A DNA stretch of 64,000 bases from Primula veris (GCA_963682055.1 OY821749.1:28465631-28529630), one strand, 5' to 3'; positions 1-22,739 are shown, counted from the first letter of the stretch. Notes: a model not told the origin generated them from the letters alone. Made by a program: numbers and translations.

Positions 1-631
1 TTCGTTTCCGACTTATCTAAATCCAAACAAGGCAAAAAGCTACAAAACTAAACAAAAAGCAAAAATAAATTGGACTTATTACGTGTCAGTCTCTCATTAG
101 CTCTGTATAATAAATATTATTCCATCTGTTCCCATTTAATTGTCCACTACGAAACTACGTGCAATTTTGATCGGCCAAGAACTTGTATCAAAATTCTCGG
201 AATGAAAATTTTCAAAAGTTGATCATATAGTTCAAATGTTAAATTTTATGATTAGATTTTAAAAAAAATTGATTTCGACAATTTTGATACAAGTTATAAG
301 CCGATCAAAATTGCATGTAGTTTCGTAATGGACAATTAAATGGGAACGGGGGTACCAAAAAGGAAAAAAGAAGGCGAAAGTAATTGTACTATATTTTGAG
401 ATGAAAACCAATAATAACAACCGAAACTTTAAGATATCATACACTTGATTCTTGTGAAATTTTAGACCATTTACCAAAAACAAGGTTCGTTTCCGAATTA
501 TCTAAAACCAAACAAGGCAAAAAGCTACAAAACTAAACAAAATAAGGGATCTTACTAAGCAAAAAAAGCAAAAATAAATTGGACTTATTACGTGTAAGTC
601 ACTTATTAATTCCGTACAATAAATATTTACA
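1..631 (+). repeat. Direct repeat pair flanking a foldback element
   Basis: Bases 1-117 and about 484-631 are diverged direct copies: both begin TTCGTTTCCGA and share the AAACAAGGCAAAAAGCTACAAA block and a later GGACTTATTACGTGT block. The second copy carries a short extra stretch (about 541-560). The first copy probably starts left of the window. A foldback element lies between them. This is the region upstream of the MOM1-like gene, and no gene is seen in it. Confidence 0.6.
113..355. mobile_element. Stowaway-like foldback MITE
   Basis: Two inverted arms of about 70 bp (131-200 and 275-344) pair with each other. The left reads TTCCCATTTAATTGTCCACTAC and continues with CAATTTTGATCGGC; the right arm contains its complement GGACAATTAAATGGGAACGG. 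The outer ends, CCATCTGTTCCC and, inverted, CCCCCGTTCCC, resemble the CTCCCTCCGTTCCC termini of Tc1/mariner-type Stowaway MITEs. The TA target duplication cannot be fixed with confidence. There is no coding capacity. Confidence 0.5.
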
Positions 632-736
632 AAAAAAAAGGAAAATAATATATACTCTGTCCCTGCTAACATAAACCTCTCCATGCCACTATCCATTTCC
701 ATACAACATTTTTGGACATAAAAACTCACTAAAATA

Positions 737-756
737 GGGAGAGAGAGAGAGAGAGA
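737..756 (+). repeat. (GA)n microsatellite in probable 5' leader
   Basis: An uninterrupted GA run lies about 0.9 kb upstream of the first MOM1-like coding exon. Such runs are common in plant 5' leaders. A splice-donor-like AAG/GTAAAA at about 845 suggests that the leader is interrupted by an intron ending at the ACAG at 1617-1620. No transcript evidence is available. Confidence 0.4.
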
Positions 757-1672
757 TTTCATTTTCTTTATGTGGGTTTTAGTTTGTTGGTGAAAATAAG
801 TTCTCTTATCCCAGCATTTCTAGCTCTGTTTTAGTATTTTTCAAGGTAAAAAAAAAAACTTCTGTTTTATGTTTGCTGTGTATAAGTAGTAGATAAAAAT
901 CAGATTTTGGGTTTTTTATTTCTGGGTAATAAACCTTAACTTTTTTTAACAGAAAAACTAGTGGGACTTTTTTTTTTTAATAAAAAAAAACTTATTCACA
1001 AAACACTTTCTTATAGTTTATAGTGTTATTATTTCTTGAAAGTATATTTAGAGCAGCCAAAATTTGTTTTCGTGGTCGTGGAATATGTTTTTTCCGCCTT
1101 TTAACTCCGCATTTGTGCTTAGTAGTTCAGTGAGAACTTGTATGAGAATAAAAATGTATATAGACTATATAGTTATGGTGTTTTTTTTTTAATTCAGATT
1201 AACCCTTACGAACGGGGATAAATACATTTTGAAGAAAAAGGGACGTAAGGCCAAACGAGCCTTAAGCTCAAGTATCTCTGTACATAATGTTATTTAAGAC
1301 AACCTTGGTTCCATATTACTAATTTATTTTAATACTATTTAAAAGCAGTTTGTTTTGTGACAGCAAAAATCTTTGTTTGGGGGTGATTGTGGTTGTGATT
1401 TTGTTTGTTTGTTGAGACTATGACCCATTAGTGTAACCCTAGTGGGTAGAAATGCTCTTACTTACTACTTTTTTCCGTAGCGCATTTTTTTTCATTTGCA
1501 TAAAAGGACAAGTTTTTCAGCTTATGCTTAAAAGCTGCACTCAAACAAGCCAAAAACCCGAATAGCTACATGCCTGAATATGGGGAATGAGTTATATAGT
1601 GTTATTGATGTTGAAAACAGCTTATATTTGGAAAGTCATTATAGCTAAGTTTTGTTATTCTGTTTCTTGATA

Positions 1673-4600
1673 ATGATATCGTTTATGGTGACAAGTAAGC
1701 AGATGAGAATTCGGATAAAAACATCCCAAACTCCACGTTCTTGGTTCAGTAAAACTGAAAACGTAGATAATTCATGTGGAAAACTGAGTACAACGAAACT
1801 AAATGGCAACACATACAAAAAGTTCTTCAAATCATTGACAGGTATTCGGTATTCCTCAACTTTCAGTCAACAATTTTGTTTACATATATTAACGCCGAGA
1901 AATAAAATACATTTGTGTATGCTATATGGTAGTCAGGTTTTAGTGTCGAATATCTATGTTCTGATTGTCGTGTCGTTAGGAATGTGTGGGTAAAAAATGA
2001 TTTAACCTGGTTATGTATTTCGATGGACTAGGTCCGTCTAATGGTAGTAAAGTTGAGGAGATGGCAGCTAAAGGATCTCTTTCACCTTTGAAGAAGCATA
2101 GGTATTTTCATTTGTTCCTCAGCAACCTGTTATTCCTGAATGATTTTTTTTATTTTGAAAAAACCATTCTTTTTTCTGCTTTACAAAGACATAAGAGTTA
2201 TGGACTCTGATTTTGTAAAGACCAGCTTATTTATTGTTTCCTTTTTTAGAATTATCAGTTTCTTTGTAGCATAGGTATTGTCATATAATAGATGTCAATG
2301 TTAGTGTGTTTAAATAAACAATTATGAATATTCTTCTTACAGGGTTGATATAGTAGATTGTAATCCCGAAAAGCAGTTCAGCAAGGTAATTGCAGAACCA
2401 TGTCATGAAACTAATAGCGAATCTGAAGTTGAGGTATGTCATTTTTGTTTGGTTTATGAAATAAGAATTATGTTTTTTTTGCGTATATGTAAATAAGGCT
2501 ACAGGGAGTGGTAATAGCATACAAAGTCACTTTAAATAGATGGTACTCACTATTAAGTTCTATATCGTTTTGAAGATAATGCTTAAACCTAGGGATGGAA
2601 CCAGCATGTTCAAACGGGAGGGTCTAATACTCTATATGATATTTTTTCATTCTCTATATGATTTTTTCTCATAATATGGGAGGGACTGAAACGCTAATTT
2701 TTGAACATTTTTTCGCAAGCTGATACTTTTGCAGTTTTGAATTAAAAGTGAGAAAACTATTTTATGATAGGATGCAAATAACTTTTTGGACCGTCGTAGT
2801 AGATTAGAATGGGAAAAAACACGGAGCAATGATATTGGCAAAAAGCAAATGGCTTGCTCAGTTTGCGAGCTTGGTGGAGTCCTTCTGTAAGTAATATTAC
2901 TTTCTCCACGCTTCAATTTCAAAGTGTGATAGAGTAATGATGATCGGATTTTTTTGCATATGTACTTTACATTAAGTCTCATGTTGGTCTGTAATGATTA
3001 GTTCCGCCAATTTTTCTATATTTTCCAAATTTCCCAGTCTAAGTCATAGCCCAGTCAACAATAGAAATTTAGTTAAAATTAGGCACGCCGGTCGTCACTT
3101 TTATGTGATTTTTTATGAGGGAACTTTTGATTTTCTACATATCCCAGGCCCATGTTCCTTTTGAAAAAAATCATCTGCACAATGTTACCTCGTCATGTTA
3201 TTTTTATTTAAATGATATTATTTCCAGCTGAATTTGTTTTTCCATCATCTAAAATGCCTGAGATCTGCAATATTGAACCACTCATCAGGATAACAATTTT
3301 TGGCTTAATCCCAGTTTTTTTTTTGCTTACTTTGGCTTTGCTTACAGCGTAATTTCTTTTTGCTTAAATATACAGCCTACTGGAGCTGACCAGCTTATTT
3401 GCTTAAGCTGCAACTACGTATTCTTGTTTGCTTTTAAGCTCAGCCTTGTTTGATTGCAGATTTAAAGCTCAACCTTGTTTGATCTTTGGGGTTTGTTCTT
3501 TGTCTTATTTTAGGGCTTATGTAACATATCTAACTTATTCAGGACAATCAACTTATTTAGGGCTTAAAAAGTGAGACAACCTAATTGCAAGTCTTTTTGC
3601 CCGCAGCTTAAACAAAATTATTATTTTTGCTTTTTTCTTCTTCTTAAAAGCTGGTTTGTATTTTTTTTACTAGCTTTTTTGCTAAAAAGTTGCAATTAAA
3701 TAAGTCCGAAGTTTAAGGATTTTGTTAATATATGGCTTAATAAGTAATTAATACTTAGGGGTCGATTTCTATTACAGGCAATGCGATGGAAAAGGGTGTA
3801 GCAGGAGGTTCCACCTCTACTGCGTTGATCCACCTTTCACATTTGCCCCTCCAGGTGTATGGCATTGTATATATTGTGTTGAAAGAAAGATAAAAATTGA
3901 TATATATTCCGTGTCTGAAGGACCAGATTATGTTGTGGATATCAGAGAAGTACATCTAGAGAATGAAGGTTTGACATATTTGCAAGTTCTTTGTAATCAA
4001 ATCTAACATTTACTTAGTCACTCAGTCTTTTTTATTACAGATATTATCTTTTTCATACTTTCGTGTAGTAGTCCAAAAGGAAAAGCAATACTTGGTAAAA
4101 TATAAAGGCCTTGCTCATGTGCACAATCGCTGGATACCAGAGAGAGATCTAAAAGGGAAACCTAAATCGTTTCTTTCGCTAAATAAACACCAGGTTTAAT
4201 TGCTTTCTTTTCTCTATTTTCCTATTTAGCATGTGATTGGCGTTGGAAGCCTGATGTCTAATTTATAAGCTATTAATAAATATATGCTTTTAGGCCGAAG
4301 GAAGTTTGTGGAAAGCTGAATGGACTGTACCAGATCACTTACTGCAAAAGAGACAAATATGTTTGGCAAAAAAATATACACTTGATTGCGAAAATGAGTG
4401 GCTTGTGAAATGGAAAGGCCTTGGCCATGATTGTGCAACATGGGAGTTAGAAACTGCATCATTTCTGCAATCACCTGAAGCTTTCAGACTCATGAGGGAT
4501 TTTGAAAATCGGTATTTTGCAAAAAGAGTCGAAGATGAGGTTACTTTTTTTATTATTATCTGAAGACATGCTTTCAACGACCGAGTCTCTCAATTTAACT

Positions 4601-7600
4601 TTCTGACTTTTTGAATTTACTAATACTATTAAAGAGCTTATGCTTATCTCTAAATATGCTTGATCTTCTTAGGAAAGTGAAAGACCTTCAAATGAAATAA
4701 TGATAGAGTCTCCATATAAAGGGCCAGCTGGAATAAACAGTCAACATGAGGAACAGATCAACGAGCTTCGCAAATGCTGGTTTAAGAGGAAAAATTTCAT
4801 GTTGTTTCAAAACAAGGTGAGTCATTTAACTTTAGCTTAACACCTCATTAATGGCATGATTGATTACAGTTTCGTATATGCAATTTTATATATCATACAC
4901 CAACCTATAATTTTTTTTTTTAGAATCCACAGAAAAAAAACCCAGGCTATGATTCTGTAGTGTACAAAACCGCAAAAAAGGTGAAATTGTGTACAAGTGC
5001 GAAACATAGTGACAAAAGTGTAGTAACTCACCAAGAAATGCAACATTAGTATACTTATCGCTAATTGTTATATATTGGTGTACACGAAATCAGCTCATAC
5101 GTTAGTTTGCAATTGTAAATAAAATTTTATCACAAGATTCAAAAACTTTTACTTCCTTTATATCAGTATTGATGAATGCTAACTGAAGTAGAGAATTCTC
5201 ATTACAGGAGAAGTTAAAGCTGGTGTTATTCATATTATCGTTGAAGAAAAACACTAATCTGCCTTTTCTAATTATCGCCCCTACTGGTACAATATCAGCA
5301 TGGGAAGCTGAATTCTCAAGGCATGAGTCGTCTAATATAATGGTTTACAAAAGAAATAGTGATGTCCGATCTTGCATCAGAGCTTCAGAGTTTTACAATG
5401 AAAATGATTGTATAATGTTTCAAGTATTGCTGGCAAACCCTTACATTGTTATTGAGGTACTCATTTAGAATGTCAAATTTTTTTTTATCTCATTTACACT
5501 AAATTTTAACTCCCTTGTTTTCGGTAGTAACTACATTAATTTGTAAAGAGTCTGCAATTTACAGTACAAACTGTCATGTTTTTCTGGTTTGTTATCGGAG
5601 TTCTTGACTAACAATTTTGGGATCATTGATTTGGGACTGGCGAGGTTAAGAGTTAGAGAACAGACAATGTTTTCAACTGGTTTTTTCTGTAATAATTTCG
5701 GAAAACAACAACTTACTTTTGTTTGGTTTCTAACTTAACAACACCTTTACTTGGTGTATCTGAAGTTTTTAATCATAACGTTTTTCTTGGGTTATATTTC
5801 CGATACAAACTCAAATATTTGGTTACTTGTAACCTGCTCTTAGTTAGTGGTTAAACAAAATTTGATGTATGTCTTTCTTGTTATTCCAGCCAAAGTGTGT
5901 GAGGCTTTCACCCTTCACTATATTTCTACCCAAAATGTTAAGGTTTTACCAAAAATTACACATTGGCTTGTTAATGCAATGAGTTTCATTTTGGTTCCGG
6001 AACTTCTCCATACAAGAAATTAGATCGTATAAAATACACTGTTCTGATTTATGCTTTCCTTTGAAGGATTTGAGCATACTAGCAGACATCAAATGGGGGG
6101 GAGTTATCGTAGATGATTGCCAGCGACGGATACTTTATAATAGGGTTAACGAGATTAAGGCTCTAAAGACAGATATCCGAATACTCATTGCCAATGATCA
6201 TATTTTGGTAACTGTCTGCCCCTCAAATAATAAACTCTTAAGTCTTATCCTTTAATTCCGTCTTTAGAAAAACTTTAGAGCGTCTCAAAACCGTTTTTAC
6301 CGAAGTTGTAACCTTTTGCAAGCTCAAAATCTCAAAGCTTATGCTCTTTAGTTTACGCCTTGAAACGAGTTTTTGCACTGGGAAACATAAACGGCTTAAG
6401 GTTTACTACTTTTTTTCCCCAAAAATAACAAGTATAAAAGTTTATTTTCTTTTGTTATAGATGACGAGGACATAACACGGTAAATATATTTTTATTATCG
6501 TTTGTGATGGAGTTTCTTGATTGACTTTCTATTATAAACCTTAGGTTTCATTATAATTTTGCATAATTTAATGGAGTAATGAGTTTATTACTTTTTGAAT
6601 TTCGAACTTAATAAATGTGAATTATTCAATATTGTTTCAGCTATGTATTAATGTTATAGATATTAATATAATTGAATCCAAACCTCACGCTTTACGCTTA
6701 AATACTTACTGTTTATTGGAACTTTGCTAAAACACCTTACAGAACATTAATTATTCATTGTCGCTTCAGGTTTTCAGGTATCTGGTTAATTTTGTTGATA
6801 TATGCCTATGTTGTAAAAAGCTCTCTTCAAAGCTCAAAAGATTAAATTTTCTCTCTTTTGGGCAGAAAAAACGCTTTGCAGGAAAGTTAAAAAAAATGAC
6901 GCCTTTTAGGCTCAAAAAGATTACGTGTGAAACTCTTGCAATACTCCTTAGCTCAACTTCCGCGTTTTAAATCACTGATAAATGTAATTAAATAAATAGC
7001 TCATGCTGTTAGTGCCCTTTAAAACATTTTAATTCTTTTCCTGCTGATCTTTACAGAATCAAAGGCGTTCGTACAATAAACTGCTGTCGTTCATTAGTTC
7101 TGAAAATAAAGGGGAAAAAAGAAATGAATCCGACCGGATCGACTCGGACGAATCTGACCCTGGCGATGATACTGAAAAACTGAAAGAAAAATTGGCATTA
7201 TTTATTCCATATAAGTGCAAATATCAGGACCCTGGATTTTCAGAATATTGGGTCCCTGTTATGCTATCCAATGTACAGCTTGAAAAATATTGTAATGCTT
7301 TGCTTTCAAAATCTGTGTTTCTTTGTTCATGTCAGCGAAATGACTCGTCCAATTCTCTTCAGAAACTTCTTGGTTTGCAAAGAGAGGTTCGTGGTCTATT
7401 ATAATTTAAAATACACGTTAATTCAATGTCATTTTCCCTTCCACGCAAAAAATGTTACCTAGCTTATTATGATGATTTTTCAGTGCTGTGACCACCCTTA
7501 TCTCGTTGACTTTGACCATTCTTTGCGAAAATCTCTTACAAAAGATTTGAACATGGCTGAGCAATTAGATGCTGAAATAGAGATGAGCGGTAAACTCGAA

Positions 7601-10600
7601 CTTCTAGATAAGTGTCTTTTACTTATCAAACAGCAAAATCTTCACGTGATTATCATCTTTCAGGTATTAGCTACTTCCATAAATTGCTTGACATATACTT
7701 TAATTTGGAATTTTTTTAATATATATAGTATTTGAACGAATTTTATACACCGTCTGTTCTTGAACTTTCTTCCTACAGTCAAATAACAACTTAAATCTTC
7801 TAGTATCATCTCCAAATAAATCCTTGATAGAATCTTGCTTTGAAAAAATTGTCACGTAAACAACTCTCAAATCCATATTTCAAACACGTAATGGAGATTT
7901 GTTTTTGTTTTTCTGTTACTTCATATATTTTTTTGATATTTCAGCCATGTGTTAACCCCGGAAGGATTTCTATCGGAGATGTTTTGGATGACTTTGTTCT
8001 TCAGAGGTTTGGCAAAGACTCGTACGTGCGTATATGTGGTGAAAATACCGTTCGTTCTAAAAACAAAGCCGTTTTAGAATCAATCAACAACAAAGAGGGG
8101 ACCCACTTTGTGTTCCTACTTGAGCGAAGGTCTTGTCTCCCTAGCATCAAACTTTCATCTATAAATACAGTGATATTATTCGACAGCGACTGGGACCCAC
8201 TAAATGATTTAAAAGCCCTTCAAAAAATTAGTTTCCAGTCACATTCACAACAATTGAAAATATTCCGTCTATATTCAATCCACACTGTAGAGGAGATGGC
8301 CCTTATTCTTGCCAAACAAGGTCTTTCTCCTGATAATTTGAAAAATGCTACAAGGACCACCTGTAATAAGCTTCTCACCTGGGGTGCTCTACATCTATTC
8401 GATAAGCTTGATCAATTCCATGCTCAAAACAACTCGAACCAAATTCAATCTTTGGAAAATAGTCATTGTTTACTAAACAATGTAATGCTTGAGTTTTCAG
8501 CCTTGTTGTCAAACACAAACCTGGATACTGAGGTCATATTAAAAGTACAACAAACTGAAGGAGCTTATGTGAAGAATGTATCACCATATGGAGAAGTAGA
8601 AGCCGGTTTGGGTGGGGGTATATTTTCGATACAAAAATTGATGCAAACTGAACAATACATGGTTTATTGGACAAATGTACTTAAAGGGAGAAATCCCAGA
8701 TGGAAATTCTTGTCCAGCTCATCAGACATGATCATAAAAGAACAAACAGAAACAAAGCCATGTAACAACGCAAATAGTATAGACGAGACGGTGGGATTTC
8801 CTCTAATTGAACGGAAACCAGTGATGAAGAAGAAAAGGAGAATATTTGCTGATGGAAAGGGTAGCAGTTCAGCTGGTAGGGCCCGTACATTATTTATAAT
8901 ATTTTCTTTACATTTTGGGCACAAAAGAAGGCAACAAGTATATATTTGAAGAAAACATTTATTATGTAAGATTAGATGAGGAAGAGAGTAGAAATAAAAA
9001 GTCAGGTTGTTAACCCAATGGAAGTTAAATAGGGGGAGTAAAATGTTATGCTTCCGACTTTTAATTTTTAAAATGTGACAGATGTGCCTTTCCATATCTT
9101 ACTCTTTGTGGGGCGTTTTAATAAATAAGACACTGCCATATATATTTTACCAAAATCTTAAGCAACCAAGCTTTGTTCTGAACCTTGAACAATCCAGCTT
9201 ATTTGCTTAAAAGCAGAAACTAAAGGAGCCTATGGTATACCACACTCTCCTAGGGTGTGTTTATCATTTTTATGAACAAGGCACTTCCAAATCTTGTATA
9301 CCAAAAATTATACGGAGAAACAAGTGCGTACAGTAGAACATAATCCAATAAAAAGCTAATGACCTACATGAAATTGATGTTCAACGTGTAAATTGATAAT
9401 ATTTATTTTCAGGTCTAGAACACCCTGCTTGTAAGAAGACTAAATATGTGCAGGATGTACAAGATAAAAAGGCTGGATCCAATGGAAAAGTAGGGTTTTC
9501 CTCGAAAACAAAGAAGTCTAAATCGGTGCAAGATAACCAAGATAAGAAGGCTTTTAAAGGGGTCTCCTCGAAAACAAAAGGGGCTGATTGTATCTTGAAA
9601 AAGAGAGTTCCAAAAAGGAATTATCCTTTGGAAAAAAGAAGTATATTTGGTAAAGCAGATAAACTTATCATCAGCGAGTTGCCTGCTTCTGAGTTGATCG
9701 CAACTAAATTTACCACATATCAGAAACATACTTGTTCATCCCAAGGAATTAAAAGACAACTGCCTCAGGTAAAGTACATGTTTTTTCTAATTCATATTCC
9801 AATGTTGTATTTCAGTTACGTGGTACACTATCTTAATGGTTTCGAAAATATGTTTGTATCAAAAATATAGTCACTAGACTAACAGAATTGCATTTACTCA
9901 AATGAACAGGTTCCAAATCATCCTTTTCTTGTAGATTCTACAGTGGTTGATGATTTTGATGATTCATCTACTTTTTTGCCTCCAATTCCAGGACTATTAG
10001 ACCAATGCTTAGATATACCTACATCTGTTAATATTTCTGAATCCTTTCCTTCGAGCCAAAACATGGAAAATCGTGTAGTTATTAGTGATCAACTTCCAAA
10101 GTCCAACCATATTCCAGAATTTGATAATTCTTTTAAATTTTTGCCTCCTCTACCATCAAAAATAGACCAATGCTTAGATGGAGCTCCGTCTGAAAATATA
10201 AACAAAAAAACTCTTCTATCTTGTAACACACAACTTCAACTTGAGGTGACTTGTTCCACTCTTTTAGAGCCACAGCCGAGAGATTTGGAGATAATTGAAA
10301 AGATTATGGAACAAGCTTCAAAGATCAAGCAAAACACGGTTTGTCAGAATTCAACTTTCATTACCTATAATGCATAATCCACGGTTCATTAAATATTAAA
10401 TGAAATTTTCATTTTGTTGTAGAAATCCAAACTTGGAGCTGAGTTCGAAAAAGAGATTGATGAAGTAACCAAGAAGTATATCAAGTTACTTGAGGATGTG
10501 GAGATGGAGCTATCACAGAGGGAGAATGAACTTGAGTCGTATTACAAGAAGGTGAATGGGAGCAAGTCAATGGTTCGGGACTTTTCAGAAAAACTTGGTA

Positions 10601-12234
10601 GTGTTGGGGCAGCAAAATCTTCAAGGACACAACAAGGTATTCCAACTTTTGGGTGGTTGAGATAGTATATTATAAAACAAACCAGTTTGTAAAATTCTGT
10701 TTAACCCTAATTGTATACCTGAAAAAACTGTATCTGTAGTCATAACGCATGCGGTAGAATGTGTCTCCCCAAATTTTTCTAAACTAAACTTACGAAAATA
10801 CTCATTAGCTAGTTTTGAATAACAAAAGTATCATCTGTATAAAAATACTTATTGAATTTTTTTTTTTTATTCAATCTGTGTCGTGATTTTCTCTTCTGAC
10901 CGCTCAGATAACTATATTTGCCAACTCCCTGAGTCATGCTTCTTTTAAATTGGTTATAAACTTCTGTTAAGGGCTTTTGATTTAAATCTTATTTGTTCAG
11001 ATTTAGAGCCATCGCTTGACTGTTTATTAGTTATACTTTAGTGTTTTTGCTTACATGCTTGTATAATTTTTTTTTTTAGAAATTCTCTTAATCTTTTGTT
11101 TCTACTTTTGCTTAATGCTTCAGTTTAGGATTGTACTTAAATTGCTTTGTTGTTAGCTTATTTTGGCCTTTGCTTAAATATTTAGGTAATGTTTTTTTTC
11201 ATAATTGGTGTGATTTGCGAGCTAGCTTATTGAGTAAACTTTTAGTAATGATTATTGACATTTTCTTACAGAAAAGACGGCTCACAGATCTCATTACCCT
11301 TTTGAACCTTTCTTTTAAAATTATCATGGAAACTGGAATTTACAAGAAACATCCTAACAAATTTTTGCGATGCGCAAAGTACATCTATCGAAAATTTGAG
11401 ATTGTATTAAGAAATTTTCAAACTTAGGAAACATGGTGGCAAGATGAAGTAATTTAAATAATCTAAAAAGGAACTTTCTCTTCATCTTAGGTCAAATTCA
11501 TTGCCCATGTTGTATTGCAACCGACTTTTGCTTGGTTGTTCGAGCTTGGAGCTTAATTGGTTTATTCTGTTATTTTATTAAGTTGTCAGTAATTCAAATT
11601 GCACCTCCCAAGAAAAAAATTCTAGCTCCACCAAATACCACAGCTTGTACTCATGAATCAAATGTTTGGTTGCAACTCTTAAGCAAATAAGATTCTTTTA
11701 GGATGGGTAGTTTAAGGCTTTAGCTTTTTCAGATCAAAGCCAGAAAACATCTTCAGCTGACAACAATATGCAATCTAGTTTTAAAGCAAAAAGCTGAGCT
11801 TAAAAACTACAACTGAAGACATCCTATATAAGATTGGTTACCCTGAAATTGATGATTCTAAGATATTTTTTTCTGTATCTTTTCTTGAAGATTTATCTCA
11901 CCTATGTTATCAACCAGGTGCAAAACGAAGCAACCAAAAATGCAAAAATTCAATAGCAAAGTCACCTTCTACTACATCCACCACGAGCAAGGGTATAGGA
12001 GTCTCTCTCAAGTCATTTGCAACTGGTACCATACAATGCGGTGCCAACAAATGCTATACTATAGAAACAACTCAGCTCTCTTCAGCTCCTCAATCGTTAA
12101 GCCTAACCGTGCCCATTTTCCGTCCCCAGATTCCTCATAGAGGAACCTTCAAGCCCGTTACTGTAATCCGAAGCCCAGCCCCGCACTTTCGAGGCCCACA
12201 TCCATGTCCTGAGATGTCATCACTCGAATACTGA
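1673..12234 (+). CDS. MOM1: MOM1-like chromatin silencing protein (PHD, chromodomains, dead SNF2)
   Basis: Seventeen exons splice in phase to 1,432 codons: 1673-1841, 2032-2101, 2343-2433, 2771-2886, 3778-3968, 4069-4193, 4294-4539, 4673-4816, 5208-5456, 6067-6207, 7057-7386, 7484-7663, 7945-8875, 9413-9768, 9910-10338, 10423-10636, 11918-12234 (TGA). The protein has a PHD finger from about residue 139 (CSVCELGGVLLQCD), chromodomain-like blocks near 218-240 (YLVKYKGL) and 288-320 (WLVKWKGL), and an SNF2/helicase-like region at about 385-870. Family markers are APTGTISAWEAEF, CCDHPYLVD and FLLERRSCLPSIKLSS. The GKT ATP-binding motif is missing and DEAH is replaced by VDDCQR, as in Arabidopsis MOM1, so ATPase activity is unlikely. 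The tail is low-complexity with a coiled coil (about 1257-1310). By homology it acts in nuclear transcriptional silencing of repeats and transposons. Start is uncertain: ATGs at 1673, 1685 and 1703 share the frame. The 1.28-kb last intron could hide a missed exon. Confidence 0.85.
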
Positions 12235-13681
12235 AAGACGCATAATGGAATGCTTATTAGACTGTCTGAGCAGTAGCTTGGAAAATACTCCTTCGCCTCT
12301 GCAAAAGACCGTTGATGTTTCAAGTTTGTCAACTTCAGCGCTCATGAGCAAGTTATTTTCTTCGACCAAGTCGATCTTGTGATGATTGTGTTGTAGTCAT
12401 TAAGTTTTGGGACTATTTTGTAGTTATCCGCACAATATACTATTAACATTTTAGTTTACACACCAGAATAGTGATATTAGAGGTTGATTAGAGATTTTAG
12501 GGGGGATAGTCTTTTGGCCCTTTTGGGTAATTTAAGAGTAAGAAGAGATAGTTCAAAGAGTTCTATAGGGGTTATTTGAAAATCTATAGTGGAAGTGCAG
12601 ATGATAGACTAGTAATCATATTTTGTCTAGTTAGTACAACCGTGATTTGTTTTTGTGATTCCAATGCGAAAACTTGAATTTGCTGATTGAAATATAAAAC
12701 TTAACTCAATTTCTTTATCAATTTGTGTACTCGTAACTCCACTACTTTTTTTTTTCTCGTCAAGAAATTTTCTTCAATTTGGGACTAAAGATTTTGTTTC
12801 CCACTCTCCATATATACTACAGGGTGACTGTCTTTGAAAATACTAGTGTAGCTCTGACTATTCCTACATTATCAGGTGCAATAGATTGCAAATGTTTACA
12901 CTGGAAGTGTTTAGCTTGGAACAGTTGGTATAAGGCGATTCGCTCGGAGTGTGGAGCGTATTGTAATGTTTATTGTTACTTTTGCTGTAAAAATTGTTTT
13001 GAGGTTCTAATAAATAAAAAAGGCGATGTTGGACGTTGAGAAATAAATAACAAATATTTCAGCTTTAAAGCAACCAATCAAATGAACCTACAGTATACGA
13101 AAGCTTACTAGCTGCAACTAAAAAGCCTTCTGGTTCAAGTAGGATTTTGAACGTAAAATAAACAAAATAAGAATTTCATTTATTATGCCATAAATTGTGA
13201 AAACTAGTAAACGTCTTGAAGAAAATTGAATGTCAGGCATAGATCATAGGTTAAAAGGCAAGAAAGTTGGGGTGGAGCCTTGATAAAAACTTGGACTCGA
13301 GCAAAAAAATAAAAACTCTGCTTCTAAGCAACCAGCCGAATGCAAAACCAATACAACTAACTGTGCTCAAGAGCTAGAAGTTCAAGTTGGAGATAAAAGG
13401 AAAACACCATCATATATATTTTATTTATGCTGCCATAGATGTGAATTTAACAAACACCATGAAAAAATTATGTTCAAGACAGCAATCATAACAAAAAACC
13501 AGAAAACTAAGATAATGCGTAAGAACCCGCATTAAACTCACAATTAATAATTCAGCTCTCCCACTTTCAGTTTATTCATTCCGAAAAATTCTACAATGGA
13601 AGATGTGTATTTTATCGTCAAAAAAATCACAGAAATATAATCAAGTTGTCAATACTTCGACAAAATCATTTTTTTATCACT
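12235..13681. other. Convergent 3' intergenic region
   Basis: These 1.4 kb separate the stop codons of the convergent MOM1-like and IDH genes and should contain both 3' UTRs. The open frame at 12779-13039 has no recognisable domain and looks fortuitous. The stretch 12440-12720 has an LTR-like character (AT-rich, no coding), but no termini or target duplication were found. Confidence 0.4.
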
Positions 13682-22662
<8,981 letters not shown>

Positions 22663-22691
22663 TATTATTTATTGCACAACTTTATGCGAAG

Positions 22692-22726
<35 letters not shown>
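22663..22726 (-). promoter_or_regulatory. IDH 5' leader with (CT)n tract
   Basis: The 64 bases upstream of the IDH start codon contain a GA run (22695-22724) that reads as CT on the coding strand, a common feature of plant 5' leaders. No convincing TATA box was assigned. Confidence 0.35.
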
Positions 22727-22730
<4 letters not shown>

Positions 22731-22739
22731 GTATATGTA

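Noticed and set aside
4922..5046. Possible extra exon of the MOM1-like gene
   Set aside because: It opens after an AG acceptor but reaches a stop codon at 5047; joining 4816 directly to 5208 keeps the frame and matches the family order.
11272..11317. Possible terminal exon of the MOM1-like gene
   Set aside because: In phase it gives a short tail and a stop, but skipping it gives a longer in-phase last exon (11918-12234) with PAP- and Ser/Thr-rich sequence like the rest of the tail. An alternative transcript cannot be excluded.
12779..13039. Cys-rich 86-codon open frame
   Set aside because: No domain, no splice partners, lies in a convergent 3' region; cysteines are not in a knottin or defensin spacing I recognise.
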